DNA of 64,000 nucleotides, from NCBI GenBank assembly GCA_037576215.1, contig JBANDB010000004.1, positions 6,386,001 to 6,450,000 on the forward strand. Direction: 5' to 3'. The position numbers were made by a program, and so were the translations under genes. Shown in pieces: positions 11,216 to 23,857 of this stretch (within the stretch, counting starts at the first letter, position 1; each line of letters starts with the position of its first letter). Origin of the DNA: Armillaria gallica (lineage: Eukaryota > Basidiomycota > Agaricomycetes > Agaricales > Physalacriaceae). The notes beneath the pieces are model-generated. The model saw only the letters and a program-made list of their open reading frames with translations, ran no database searches and was not told the origin of the DNA.

Positions 11216-14200
11216 TTGAACGGTGCAACCACCACGAGCTTAAGTAACAAGCTGGAACGGGAAGACGCGGCGCGCTGACAATGGTGGTGTAATACTAACT
11301 GTGACAAATAGTGAAGTTCTCTTTCCCTTACCATCATGATCCTCTGTTCTTCACCACCGTATTCCAGCGCCGCTGCGCTTTTTCTTCGACAAATCATCAA
11401 GATGGAATACAGCTGGCCGAATAGGATATATGCGCGTGCGAATGACGGCGACGTTGTACCGAACAGCTATTTGTACGCATTACTTTTACCGTTCTCATCG
11501 TGCTGAACGTTAGAGGTTGATAGGACTGTCTGGGAACGGGGCCCATTCTCTCTGTCTTATCGATGATGACGCCGACATCGCCTACGAGAATAACTCCAAA
11601 TCAGCTAATATCGTCGTCTTGAAATTGGGCGTAAAGCTTCTGCGGGAACTTGGAAGCTTCAACAATGCGGCCTGCCACGTGCTCGTGCTACACCATTAGC
11701 TCTCTATCTCGGCCTTCAGATATCTTCACGATATGCTTTAGAGCCGTTATGCACGTTCGACAATCTAGGGCGTCAGAGCTGAACTTCTTTTTGGACAATC
11801 AATTGGCGTGCGTAGTCCTTACTTTGAATTCCATTCAGTCTCGAAACTTGCTGGCCGTATCTTATCTTGGAACCTATCGTGCGGCACTTGACGCTAACAA
11901 CGTCAGCATCGCTTTTAGTGACCATACACGCTTTCGATAGGCCGGAAACTGTCCATGGGCACAGTATCAGGCTTAGCGGACCCACGAAGCTTCTTGACAC
12001 AATATTCTCCTCTTTCGTACCCTGCGTGGGGCCCGCGTGGGCGGCGTGGCATATAATAGATTCGATCTAAACCGACTGTTTGATTGTACAACTGCAGAAT
12101 CCGTTGGAAAGGTAAGCTCTTATTTTCGGTTTATTTTACTATCAGCGCCTAACTGCGAAGAATCTCCTTTGTAGATCTCTGAGTCATGGCACCAGTCTCA
12201 CGATGCAATCAAAGTTAAACCTTTTCGTTGACGAAATTATGGTATCATGATTGGCATTCGAGTCATTTAGGCATTGTCTTCTCTTTCTTTTCGCTACTTC
12301 ATTTTTCCCGCTCGAAGCTATTCTTGTGCAGACTGTAGAGAAGCTAGAACTCGAATCTTTCAGCAGCCTTTCCCTTTCCACCGTGCCGTCGTTGTTGCCA
12401 TCGATTGAACGAGCTCAACTGTGACGACTCCCCGGCTGCATGGGCTCAGTGGGAATTATTTATGGATTTATATGCCTAGGTTTCCAGAATCGTGTTGGAA
12501 CTGCTGTGACATGTTTAAATATATGTATATTAGATTTCGTCCCTCCTTTTTTTCTATTCCTTCTCCGTTTGGCTTTCCACCAATATTATTTCTTTGGCGA
12601 TTGACTGGCTAGGGTGCAGATCACCTATAGATTGCGCAGATACCTATATCACTTCGTTCCGTGATGTTCGGTGTGTGAGTTTGATGTTGTCCCAGGGCCG
12701 CCACCAATCGTTTCCTGGAGATCTCATACAGGGTCATCAACTCCACTGGGGGAAAAACGGACCCATAAGGATCCACCTGTTCGTTACGCGAAATTCGGTA
12801 GGCATTTCTTTTTCTTTAGATTGGGATTCGAGTAAGAATTGCTTTACAGGTCATTCACGACTGAATGGTTTGCTTAGTCGGGCATATTTTGGACCACACC
12901 ATCAGCGGGCATATCCAATGCGCGTTTCCTCGGGACGCGTGTCATTTACATCTCTGTATCTCAGGTGATTTTGGCTGCACAAATTCGTAGTATTCAACGT
13001 CAAGTTTGCTTGGTACCCAGGTCACTGTCAGGACGTAGCCATGAATTGACCAGCGTGAACTACGTTCAAATTTTTGGAGGACAAAAGGTTTAACTGCTGC
13101 AACAGTCCGAGTGACTGGTGCGTTGCTATATATGTCATATCCTTTGTTCTAAGATTAGCTACGACACAAGCCTGTGATGGAACGCCCGTGTGTAGCCCGC
13201 CCAGAAGGCATATCATGGTATACTAAGTCGCAAGAAGAGCAAAGCCTCGTTGATGAGACGGATTTCCGACAGTGAACCAGTCAGGATAATCGACGAAGTC
13301 GCAGCTGAACAGACGGGGGAGGTTATTGTACCCCCGGCGTCTTCCCCGCGCGCGTGACATTTCGAAGCAACTTGCTGGGCTCTGGCCCAGATCTCGTCTC
13401 ATCAGGAATGTAGGCGGACCTTGATCAGCAGCTGGCATCACTGTGCGTGGGATCTTGTTTTGTCGCACAAGATTTCATTTGGAAACGGTGGCTATCACAA
13501 TTATTACGAGTTTCATTCGAAAATTCCAAGGCGCAAGGCTCAAGCTTCTTATCCGACCCCCTGGCCAATGGGCAGGAATGAGTATGTAGCGGGTGGTGGT
13601 GGAGAAAGAAGCACCTTTTGTCGCGTATAACGACCGAGAAAAGGAAGACAATAACAGTGATCGAGTAACCGCATCAGGTTTCAACCCGCTCGAAAAGTGA
13701 GTATCGGTGGCGACCTTTCTCCTTATTTTAGCATGTTACACCCTGTTACGCCCTACTCTTAGTGAACTCCACGTTGTTGAATGTTGGATAAGCTATCAAA
13801 AGACACCCTGAGTGTCCTCACAGATCTCGGCCTTATGTCGTGCACACTTCCCTTTGAATCGGCTCGAAAGGGTATTTCGGTGGGGTGTCGAGCGCGAAGG
13901 CATGTGTAAACCTTGAGCTGCATCCAAACAAGATATGAGTTAGTTCAGGCTGTCAAGTGGATGACCCAAGATTTCGAATTTGCGTTGGTCGTTGATTCGA
14001 CTTTAGTTGGAGACCTTTTTGTAGCAATCGGAAATCCTCATGCACCTGATTTATACGTGCGTCGTGCGTCGCTGCCGTCGTCCGATTATGTCCTTCATTC
14101 AGATCATATCCGTCCTTTTCTCTCCTCCATTGACTATTCACCCTCGCGCGCAATCTATTGAGCTTTCGCCAGATGATACAAAACTATTGTAATAATTCAT

Positions 14201-14382
14201 ATCCCTTCGCCAGCCCGAGAGCATTGTGAAATTCAGAAGACTGTCAAGCAGTTCGATGCTAGGGGTTTTGGGAACGAGTAGATACAAATTGTGTTATATA
14301 CCAGCGAGGCTAAAGTCTTCATACATAGAAGAACGTGCAGAAGCAAAAACCACAGAAAATACTCTTAAGATGCGAAAATTTG
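11216..14382. other. Spacer stretch without recognised genes
   Basis: Only short frames are seen on both strands, none with recognisable motifs. The longest is 12594-12968 (+, 124 codons), which has no coding look and no conserved counterpart in the window. Compositional bias and repeats were not obvious by eye. Confidence 0.45.
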
Positions 14383-14778
14383 CTATTTAATGACCCTGAT
14401 CCATTTGTCCAGACAAATTAGCCAAAAATTGGTTGAACCCTGAGAGAAACCGGACAAATCTCCGAAATTTGGGAAATTCTTGTCCAGACGTAATAGGTCA
14501 ATTTTAGAAATTCTGGGATCAAGGTATTCTCGGGGTCCTCGATCAACACTGCAGTTGCCAGGGTTAACATGTCTCCGCAAGACACGGTTGAACGCCTCCA
14601 TGAGAAGGTTCAAACCTTCGACTCGGAGTTCCAGACCACGAATTTCATGGACCGACCCGTTTAATGATACTTCAATGTTCCTTTTGATTATTTCATTTTC
14701 TACATGGGACCCGATATAAAGCGATAGGTCTCCCCTCCACTCCCAAAATTTGCACCATCCCATCATCATGTGTATCAT
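14383..14778 (-). CDS. Hypothetical open frame, 131 codons
   Basis: A minus-strand frame starts MIHMMMGWCKFWEWRG. It includes a plausible amphipathic stretch (HEIRGLELRVEGLNLLMEAF) and continues RVLRRHVNPGN. Its C-terminal part is built from a GGACAAA/CCAAAA-type sequence that resembles the TTCGGACAAA motifs of the DNA transposon at 24459-25247. At least this end is therefore probably repeat-derived. No domain is recognised. It may be spurious. Confidence 0.2.
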   Translation of the reverse strand: MIHMMMGWCKFWEWRGDLSLYIGSHVENEIIKRNIEVSLNGSVHEIRGLELRVEGLNLLMEAFNRVLRRHVNPGNCSVDRGPREYLDPRISKIDLLRLDKNFPNFGDLSGFSQGSTNFWLICLDKWIRVIK

Positions 14779-16676
14779 AGGCAGATGCTCCTTCTGCTCA
14801 GTATTTATCTACCAAGGCGAATGCCCTTGCAGTCGGGTGACGGACAATATTGTCATTCTTTGTCCCAGCTGTGCACGGTTTTCGGGACGCAGGTTGTCCG
14901 ATACCCAAATCTCAGCCGCGTGGTCCAGGTGAGATGGACATCCGTGTAGATTCTTCTTTGCTTACACTTCAGAAGTGAACGTCAGAAGGCGCATCTTGGC
15001 CTGGAAACATATTTGACTGGCAACACAGATGAGCAGCTTGTAGTAGGGGCAGAGTTCAAGACTCCCTGTCTCGCTCATTACACGTTCCTCCACTTCCGAA
15101 CCTCCAATAGGTATCGTTTCCAACGTAGGTTTCAGTTTCTTCATCAGTCCATCAACTCACCGCGTGCTCCTACATGTAAAGTAGGTCTGACTTCCTCTGG
15201 AAATACCGATCTTGATGTCCTTTTGTGACTTCGTTGCAACATCTTTGTCGGTGGCAGTAATCCTTAGTTGTAGCAATTCATCTCGTCTGTACATCGTATC
15301 ATGATGCTTCTCGAAAATCCCTATATCTCATGTTCCGGCCTGTGAATATACTTGGCCTGGTGTCCCCATTGTCTTATACATCCTGCATTGTCATATTGAG
15401 AATATATATTTTGAACTCGAGCTTCCGACTGTGACAGAAGCTTGCATGAGGTGCGAGGCAGATGGATATCGATAGCTCGTCTTGTCAGCCGGCCCTACGT
15501 GAAGACAGTTTCGCTTTAATACCGAACAGCCCGTCTATCTATTCCAGGTAACACGAAAATGGGGGGTCCCGAGGATAGGAAAGCATCATGCCAAGCGGCG
15601 CCCGCGGGAAAAAACCCCGCAGTCATAGTTGACTCCCTATGAGAGACCAATAGCAGTGGAGAAACACTTGACTCCCATGACAGGTTGTGCGGGATACGAT
15701 CAGTTCAAGATTCTATACCCCGCTTCTGATGCGTATTGGGTGTATTGATAAGGACTTCGGATGTACAGCGTATAAACCAGCATTTGCCCGAGTTTCCGTC
15801 TCATGTTTGCGCATCAGACACCATAACGGCACCTCCTGATTCACTGGCATCAGACAATAACATTGGTTCAAAGTCTAATCCTGCGTGTAGGGTGGCGTTG
15901 TGATCTGATAATGCAGCTGTTCGTCTCGGTCCGATATTATCGGTATGCGGAAAGTGGACAGCAAAATGTAGTCGGTTCAACGGTCAAGGGCCTAATGCGC
16001 AGATCCATTCGTAAGACCATCGTGAAATTTAACAGCTGTTTCTAGTGATGTTGAGCTTTACAGTCATCCATGAACACAGGAATCCCCGAATTTCGCACAA
16101 TCAATCGGTACCGAAACAGCAGTGAACCCTGGTCCCCAAGGGTAAAGTAGCTGGCTCATTGGCAGAGCTACATGAGACCTCAGGTATGCGCCGTACCCGC
16201 CAAGATTTGGAATCCAAATGATAATCATTGTTTGACCAATACCCCCGACGGTAACCTAGACGCATTCGTCGAAGGTCCTGGCAGGTGGGCTTATAACGCC
16301 GGCCTCGCAGAGACTTCCGCCGTTAATAAGTTAAGGGCGGAAGAGCGAAATGACGAAATAATATGAAACCCCTCATATACTGCACAAATGTGAGGAGTCT
16401 TCATCCAATTGTGAACTGATGACATACCATGATGCTTCGCAGCAATGCGTCGACCCTAAATCGTATGAGATGATGATAGCATGCTGTCAGCGTATGAGCT
16501 CCACATCGCCGGGGTTGCGGTAGAACATCCGTGGAACAAAGCAAGTCTTGTACCTCCATCCGGCAATCCTTGAGCTGATAAATCTTCCGGACAGATGGAC
16601 AGGCAGGGCACTGGAAGAAAGCAAAGAACATCGTCGGCCGAGCGCGCTGTTCGTGGGAGCGTAGACAAAACGTTAG
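14779..16676. other. Spacer stretch without recognised genes
   Basis: No coherent gene, RNA or transposon end was found. Frames are short and overlapping. Confidence 0.4.
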
Positions 16677-17219
16677 CTAAATGCCTGGAAAAGAATGAGT
16701 GATGTTGTTACCTGGGACCCACTTCCCCGAGGAGTTTTTCTCCTTGCTGAGAACGGGTAAACCACCAGCGACAGCAAGAAGGGAAGAGGACTCAGGACGT
16801 CCACAATAATAAAAATCTTCCTCTGGGAGAATGCGCGTCGTTGAGATGAGGTTCGGCTGCCGTAAGCTAATGAGGGCCTGGGATTCTTCCCCATGTTGAG
16901 TCGATGGCGACGACCAACATCCGCGGGCTTGAATGAGATGAGGTAATATGGAGTGCGGTGCCACGTTCGACTGGCATTGACTATCCAGCAATCCCGCAGG
17001 ATCCGTAACCTCGTGATGGATCACAATCACGCAGGGGTCTTGCCAGCGGATATGATCCATAGTCCAGGATAGACGGGAAATCGTTTGTCGCGTTCGATGA
17101 AATAATCGAGGAAGATAGAGACAGGGTCGAGCGAGATTTGGAACTGCTTCCCTAGAAGCAAAGGACGAACCCACCCTGACGCTTTGGAACGCCGTAGAAA
17201 AGAAAGGCGACGATTCCAC
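16677..17219 (-). CDS. Hypothetical open frame, 180 codons
   Basis: This is one of the longer uninterrupted frames in the spacer, starting MESSPFFSTAFQSVRVGSSF and ending VLSKEKNSSGKWVPGNNITH followed by SFPGI. It is Ser/Pro/Arg-rich with no signal peptide, helix pattern or known motif. No obvious introns or partner exons could be added. A stretch such as STTRILPEEDFYYCGRPESS looks more protein-like than its surroundings. It could be a fast-evolving orphan gene, an exon of a longer gene, or chance. Confidence 0.25.
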   Translation of the reverse strand: MESSPFFSTAFQSVRVGSSFASREAVPNLARPCLYLPRLFHRTRQTISRLSWTMDHIRWQDPCVIVIHHEVTDPAGLLDSQCQSNVAPHSILPHLIQARGCWSSPSTQHGEESQALISLRQPNLISTTRILPEEDFYYCGRPESSSLLAVAGGLPVLSKEKNSSGKWVPGNNITHSFPGI

Positions 17220-17869
17220 GTTCTCTCGGGGTCAGAATAGAGTTGGCCAAATCCCGCGAACCTCGCGTCGGCGTCGGTGAATCAGAAACTTTCTTCGTAG
17301 AGAGCATTCATAAGGGAGAGGTTCCGGGACGCTTCTCCTCACGTTGCATAAAGCTTTACCCCGCCCGGTCCTTAGAGCTCGGTGTGAGATAAAATGTAGC
17401 CAGAGACTTATGGAAGGCAAAGTGATTACGTAGATCGCAAGACACCTTTCACAACGATAAGGATGGGGAGCTCATTTCCGCCGCGGTGCATATAGGTGAG
17501 GGAATGATCTAGGCAGCTCGACAGTCACCGCTCATGAGTCATGTGGAATTCGGTGAGTTCGGTGTCACTGTTACTGCTTCAAAGGTTCATGAACGTATGC
17601 GTTTGACGCCACGAATGATGGATTGGTTGGAATGAATCTTTTTCCGACCAATGAAGGTATGCTTAGTCCCGGGTCACTCTTTGAGTGACGACGGCAGGCA
17701 GTCAGGTATAGAGTAGAGATGAGAAGGGTAATGAGTAATGAGTTGTATCAGGAGATTACGCGTATTCTGCTGAGAAGATAGCACAGGCTGACAGAACTCT
17801 AGGTGCAAAACAAGACCAAGGCGCGTGTGCTTCTAGAAGACTCTGGCGAGGAAGGGAAGAGATAAAGCT

Positions 17870-19140
17870 TTCCGTGTCTCCAACGCGTCCACAGGCTGCC
17901 CTTGGCCCAGTGCCAGACACTGGCACTAATGAAAAGGACGGTGATGGCAGCATTCCCATGATACAGGAACCCTGTATTCAGGTTATCAGAAGAGAGATTT
18001 TTGGAGTATCAAGATATGCACTCACGCTAGTATCGCATGATCTGGATGTTCATTGCCAGGGGACAGTATATGGTTCGCACGATCCGAGGTCGATGCCTGC
18101 TCTAATGAGCAAGTTAGAGCTAACTTAGATTTGCTATTTTGATGACTTACTGACCGATGATGTACGGCGCCACGCCTCTTCCAGCTGATGCGCCGATAAC
18201 TAAATGCTCCAGCCACCAGTGTTGCTCACAAAACCTTGCGTTAAGCTCGACCGCATATACGGTCGCCATGAATAAGTCCCGATTTGCTAGGGTAAAGACA
18301 GCCACCGACACGGCCGACTAGATTTACATGCCAGGTGACATTCAACCGTTCGATGATGACGCGAACAAAGGCTAGGTGCTTTTGCCATTATACCGCCCAT
18401 ATATATGGCGCTCTGGGTTCTCTGACACGCATGGAAGTATACCAAAGCAGCAGCAGTTCCCGAGCAAGACCTAACAAAGTACGAGATTGAGACACAAGGA
18501 AAAAAAGCAAGTTTACAAAACGTACGAAGGCTTTGAATTCTTCGATTTCTCAGGTTGCTATGTCTGCGTATACGGTGGTTACAGCGAAGTCATGGGACGG
18601 ATTAGATTCCCTTCGGCTAAAGATCTGAGTAGAACTGCTAGCTCTTCGCGATACCCAGCGACGTCTTCGCGTATTTGATCACATCACAGGTCCATTCCCA
18701 AGCATATAGACTTGCAGAGCGATTTGTTGTCTTGGACAGAAGTCGTCACCATCCTGAGTCCTGTAGAGAGGATCCAATTCGTGCAGAAAGTTTATAATCT
18801 ATATGACATTCAATTTTTTCTCGGCAACCCAAACGAAAAATACGCACGTGAAGAACTGTTCAAAAGAAACAGTTACTGCATATTCGTCCAAGATCGGTGA
18901 AAGAATGACGATATGGTGACCCGTAGACTCCGTATATGCGTATATACACAGTGAAGTGGTTCTGTACGTCGGGAAGGCGATGTTCTTGAGGTTGGGAACA
19001 ATTCTCCGCAGCATAAGCAGAGCTCCTCCGGTGTTGTCCGCCTGATACCGTCATCACAGAGAGCCATGCTCGTCCGAGTTGTAAACTTGCTCGATATCCC
19101 AACGGCGGCCTCGAAGATTTGATAGCACCACAGTTCTACG
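17870..19140 (+). repeat. Dispersed repeat B, spacer copy
   Basis: The block matches 48540-49510 in the opposite orientation. For example, 18600-18860 matches the reverse complement of about 48720-49050 (GGCTAAAGATCTG, CCATTCCCAAGCATATAGACT, CATCCTGAGTCCTGTAGAGAGGAT), and 17900-18120 matches the reverse complement of 49190-49350 (GVSRYALT and LDV frames). The translations share peptides but both copies carry stops and shifts. It is probably a decayed multi-unit gene family rather than active coding sequence. The 3' end runs into dispersed repeat A copy 2. Confidence 0.7.
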
Positions 19141-19365
19141 CCCAAGCGCACGAGTATCGACGAGTTAGAAAGCGAATTGCTGTCCTGGACAGACGTCGTC
19201 GCTGTACATCTACCAGCGCTTAAGGTCAGTCACCGCCAAACAGAGAAAATGAGACGCGTACCATGATACAGCACCCTCAACGCCTTTCGCCCACGATGTC
19301 CCACTCGAGCACCAAGCGCTGAGAAAGCTTTGACGATGCTGGAAGCTGTGGTGAGCAACGAGGAT
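19080..19365 (+). repeat. Dispersed repeat A, copy 2
   Basis: This has the same order of blocks as repeat A copy 1: the CGATATC-CAACGGCGGC start, TATCGACGAGTTAGAAAG, CTGTCCTGGACAGACGTC, AAAATGAGACGCGTACCATGA and the GAGAAAGCTTTGACGATGCTGGAA end. It lies just upstream of the first F-box-like gene. Confidence 0.8.
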
Positions 19366-19491
19366 GATGATGGTGAATGTCCAAAAAGGTATGTAATAAC
19401 GTGATTGCCGCCGCCGCTCTTTCAACCGACCACCACGAGCCCCACAGCTCACTTTGAACGCTGGCCGTTATTTCCATGAACTGACCAAGCA

Positions 19492-20646
19492 ATGATGACT
19501 AACGTACCCCTCGAGCTAATCGAGCAAATACTCGACGAGCTCAGTAACGGCCGCAAATCCCTCATCGCAGCGCTCTCCGTCTCCCGAGCCTTCCACGGCC
19601 GGGCCCTGTACCATCTCTTGGAAACTGTCCACCTCAGCAAAGACTCAGATTTTCACCAATTTCTTGCCCTCTGCGAAATTTCGCCCCTAGTGCCCAACAT
19701 CGTCCGCTCACTCAAGATCGTATCGCGAGGCAAGGAGCCCCAGCTGCCCCCTCTTCCCAAAGTCACCTCGCTGCACATCCGGGGCCAGCTCGACGACCTA
19801 TGGCAGATCGACTTTCTGGCTATCACTTCCCTCACGCTGGAGGACATGGTGTTCTCCACTGCGATGAGCTTCCGCCATTTGTTATGCTCGTATCCCTACC
19901 TCAAATCCTTGTCCTTGATTGCCGTCACTGTGCACCAACCAGCAGCGTTCGGTGCTTATGCAGTTGCTCGAGGCCCTGCTCTAGAGAACCTATCACTCGC
20001 GTACGTCAACGAAAACGTGTACACGATGTTCCTGGGGAGCGTGGTCAAGGAAGCCAGCCGCTTTGCACTACACGGACTGCGCCAACTCCAGCACAGGACC
20101 CTTTATTCATTCGACGTTTGTGACATGCACAAACTCCTCTGTGCTACTCGTGGGACACTTCGGGAACTGGATCTGAAGCTCGTCTTTTACGGTGAGTATG
20201 GAATCATCGTACGATTGGTTACTGATGATTAGATAGGCGCTCACCGGATGGAAACCGCCATCCTGGATATCTCCCAGGTGCAAACGGTTAACTACCACCT
20301 GTACGATTTCTCGAAACCATGTTTCATCACCAACATCCGTTGGTTATCCTGCTGCCTTGATCTCAATGGCACCCAACCTGCAGCTCTTAAGCAGCTCCAT
20401 ATCCGTATGCACCAAGCGGCCAAACCAGAATCGCTGGAAAAAGTCTCTTTCTCTGACGTGTTGGCGTTATTGGATGGGATCCTTACTCAACATCGGTATC
20501 ATTTCCTAGAGTTGGTTCACTTCCATCTGCCAATCAAGGGTGACAGCTGGGATTGGATTGAGCCTGAGGATTTCCGAGAGACCTTGGTGACCTCGTTGCC
20601 GGGATTACGTTCCCTCGGGTTACTTGTAGTCGACTTCTCAAAGTAG
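19492..20646 (+). CDS. F-box/LRR-like protein, 369 aa
   Basis: Two exons (19492-20191 and 20237-20646) flank a 45-base GT-AG intron and make 369 residues. The N-terminus (VPLELIEQILDELSN ... IAALSVSRAFHGRALYHLL) has the F-box pattern of basidiomycete F-box-like proteins. The rest shows irregular leucine-rich segments (LPKVTSLHIRG, FLAITSLTLEDMVFSTAMSF, YPYLKSLSLI, GTLRELDLKL, GLRSLGLLVVDFSK). Such proteins are thought to link substrates to SCF-type ubiquitin ligases through Skp1, and the substrate is unknown. A paralog with the same architecture and matching intron position lies 2.1 kb downstream, so the pair probably arose by tandem duplication. The first of two ATGs is taken as start. Confidence 0.8.
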
Positions 20647-20844
20647 GCGAACTGTGTTATCTCGTTTCTCTCATGCTCCTCCATCAACAAAAGGGCATCT
20701 GATATGTTGTTGTAATTTGACACACTGTATAATATTTCGGCTTTCCAAACAATTGTGTATTTAGACCTGTACTGAAACCATTGCTATGCATCAAACGGTA
20801 CACACGCATACTGTGTCTCCAACGGCTAATTGAAGTTCACGATG

Positions 20845-21040
20845 ACCATAAACAGGGAAACACAATCAACATTCGTCTCGCATCGATCCTCTTTGTCGTA
20901 CAGAAATACAACTACCGTCATTCAAACACAACTAGAACCCAGTGAGCACGAGAAAACGATATAGAGAGGATGAGCCTCACCCTTGTGTTTACTCATATAT
21001 GGGCGTAGCCCACTGAGCCGGCATCCTGGGCACTACACTC
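20845..21040 (+). pseudogene. Relic of Dal5-like transporter 3' end joined to esterase 3' end
   Basis: The plus strand here reads AAACACAATCAACATTCG, then GTACAGAAATACAACTACCG. This matches the last coding exons of the transporter at 55788-57987 (GNTINI..., VQKYYYRYRN). A decayed tail corresponding to GAGCACGAGAAA...GATATAGAG follows. About 60 bases further, ATATGGGCGTAGCCCA...CTGGGCA matches the reverse complement of the esterase 3' end (ATACGGGCGTAGCCCA...CTGGGCA). The frame is broken. It is a third, older copy of the convergent transporter/esterase junction, in the opposite orientation to the two others. Confidence 0.75.
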
Positions 21041-22727
21041 GTACAAGCAAGCAAAAACGACGACTCCAACCTGTGAGGGGCCGCCCAGCGTATATAGCGA
21101 TGGCTGGGTAGCTATGGGTAATGGCACGCAGAGCTTGACGACAATCAACCGCGAAGATCACTACGCGAAATCATTCTGAATGTCAGTCGGCCTTGCTTAT
21201 ATTTGGAGAACGAACGCCCCGACTCTTTTCTATCAAAAATTCCCGGCATACCTTTGACACGCGAGTTCAAGATTTGCCGCAAATGAGTCGGTGGTAAGGT
21301 ATCTCTTCGCTGTTGACATGTCTTTTGTTCTATTGTTGGAGACGATGCAGCACCCTGGGGCAGTAACTTGTAATTTACCTGAGTATTGTAAATGCCGGGT
21401 TCATGAGTTGCTGTAATACGGGCGTAGGCGAATAGAATAGAATATGACGTGCGGGACCTTATGTCGATTAGCTGGGATCCATAAACATACAGAATATAAG
21501 GTACCATAGGCGTCTGGAATCACTGTCACGGATACCCCCGGGAAACAACAGAGCAGTAGGAGAATGACAAAGTTGTTCACGCCGGTAAATAGCGCCCCAG
21601 AGAATGAACTGAGAGTTTGTGCAAATATCGCCGAAAATACGCGGCCTGATTTCGGCCCGACAAAACGTTTTGTCTGGTGACGCATCTATGACGCGCATGA
21701 GCAGATCCCCGCCGTTGCGCACGGACCACCGACGCGCATAGAAAGGTGACCTCCGTCTTCGCCATTCCTTTCTTTCCTTCCCCCACCATCTCTCATGGGA
21801 ACACACCCGAAGCCGTCCCGCTGAAGAGAGCTCGAGGCGCATCGCGCTTAGAAAGGGCTACTTGTCCTATCGGAAACCTCCGGTCTTCCTGCTCTTCTTC
21901 CTTGTGCTTCTCCACAAATCAGGTTTCTGTCCACTCGTAGGAGTTGAAGCCAGGCTCGAGGAAAGAAGCCTGCCACTTGTTAGACTGGACAGGCAGGCCG
22001 TTAGAGTGCATTAACCTGAGGCATCCAAGAGGAATCTTACCAAAGGACCTGCCCCTTCTGAATCTTTAAAACATGGATGGATTCCTATTCCTCAGTCTAC
22101 CAGATCTCCACGCGTTTTCAGCCCAGCCTACATATATGATTCTCACCAAAACGCGAGACTTTCTGTACTTGAGCTTGACTACGTCGAAGAGATTGGCATG
22201 GAGATATTGAAACGTCCGCTAGGCTGCGTTTTAGTCATAAAGGTAACGATGCCAAAGAAAAGGAAGCGCACTGGTGGAAAGTGGCTGCTGCGGCCGCGAC
22301 GTAGTACGTGGCACGCGAGTTGAAGCCGACGGCAAAGCTGTCAACACTCCGATTATGCTCCGATGCCATTCCAGCGACTGCATCCAAAGCTTGAAGACGA
22401 GCGATCCACGACGGTTCGCTGGAGAATACGGGGGTGTATTGAGCAAGAGTGAAGGGAACGGCCGGGTCTGGGCTGGGTGATGATGGTCGCAGCAAAGCAA
22501 GGGACAACTGTGGCTGTGGTCAGCGCGTCTTTTGTTCTTCCATCAGAGAAATCTTCTCATGTTTCTCCGTCCATTATAATCGATCATTAGTTCGCCTCTT
22601 TACTCTTCTTTTTTCACTGATGTTGACCTACTCCCAGAGATCCATACATCTCCAGCGCATTCTTTCCAAGGTTCGCCACTGACACGAAAAAGCATGTGGT
22701 TAAGCTAAAATCCTCCTTCAGAAAGCC
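21041..22727. other. Intergenic region between the F-box-like genes
   Basis: No complete gene was recognised. Overlapping minus-strand frames at 21145-21842 and 22231-22507 show no family motif. The final ~200 bases should contain the promoter of the second F-box-like gene (CT-rich tract near 22600-22690). Confidence 0.4.
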
Positions 22728-23857
22728 ATGGACAAATTCCCTCAAGAGCTCATCGACTTGATCATCGACCAGCTCTGGGACGACCCCAAAGCCCTCGGAA
22801 CCTGTCTTTCCCTCTCACGCTCCTTCAGGCCGCATGCCCAAGTCCTTCTTTTCCGTGCCATACACATATCCTCCGACCTAGACTTTCTCAGGTTCACCTC
22901 TGTCTGTCGCAGCTCCCCAGCAATTGAATACCTCGTCCGGTCCCTGCACTTTGTCTACTCCATCGATCTCCTCGGCGGGAGCGGGAGCGTCGCCTCGCGC
23001 CAGCTCCGCATCCTCTTTCTCCCCAACGTCGACACCCTCCACATCGACGGCGGTGGCAATACATGGGATGACGGGCTCGTCGGGTCCATGACGTCCGTTA
23101 TAACGTCTCTGACACTAGAAAGCATCGAGTTTTCTTCCGCGGAGAGCTTCCGAAGATGCATCCGCTCCTACCCGCAACTCAAGTCCCTCAACCTGATCGG
23201 CGTGTCCTCCCCGCCAAGCGCGAGGGGGAGCATCGTCGACGGTTCATTCCTGTGGCGTGCAAGCGATATGAATATCCCATTATACGCGCTGCGCAACCTT
23301 CGGCTCCATATTCCATTACGCGACGTATCCGAAATACAAAGCATCCTCAACGGCGTCCGCCACTCTCTCTCAAAGCTGTCGATATCACCCATGCTTCCCA
23401 ATGACAGTGAGTTTATCATATTCCCCTCATTCTCATCTCAATTCGTGTACGACCAGAAACCCCAAAATACTTCACAAACACCCAGGTCCTTGATTTCTCT
23501 CGCGTGCCGGTTGTCGACTACGTCATGTCTAGCATCCGACACGAGGAACAGTACCTCCTTGAGGGCTTGCAGTTCCTGGAGCTCTGCATAAAGAAAGGCG
23601 CCGGCCAAGCGTTTCTCCAGAACCTCACCGTCATTGTCCCGCCACTCCCCACTCTCAAAGAACTTATGCAGCTGAGTGGCAATAACATATGGGCGGCATT
23701 GGATACCGCCCTCTCTGCTCCACGATTTTCCTCTCTCAAAATCCTCAGGGTCTCCATTGGCTCGGAGGATGACAACATGGTTATCCGGCGGAATATCGTG
23801 GAGCAGATGCCCGTCCTTCACGAGGAGGGCCGACTCTTGGTTGAGGCGCTAGCTTAG
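22728..23857 (+). CDS. F-box/LRR-like protein, 359 aa (paralog of 19492 gene)
   Basis: Exon 1 (22728-23406) begins MDKFPQELIDLIIDQLWDD, an F-box-like start, followed by LSLSRSFRPHAQVLLFRAI. The donor is GTGAGT. The acceptor that keeps frame is ACCAG at 23456, giving exon 2 (23457-23857) with KYFTNTQVLDFSRVPVVDY. The nearer CCCAG at 23485 would lead to a stop. The total is 359 residues. Leucine-rich segments (VITSLTLESIEFSSAESF, YPQLKSLNLIGV, FSSLKILRVSIG) parallel those of the upstream gene, including a shared SLTLE...FS..SFR segment. It is probably a SCF-type ubiquitin-ligase adaptor of unknown target. Confidence 0.8.
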
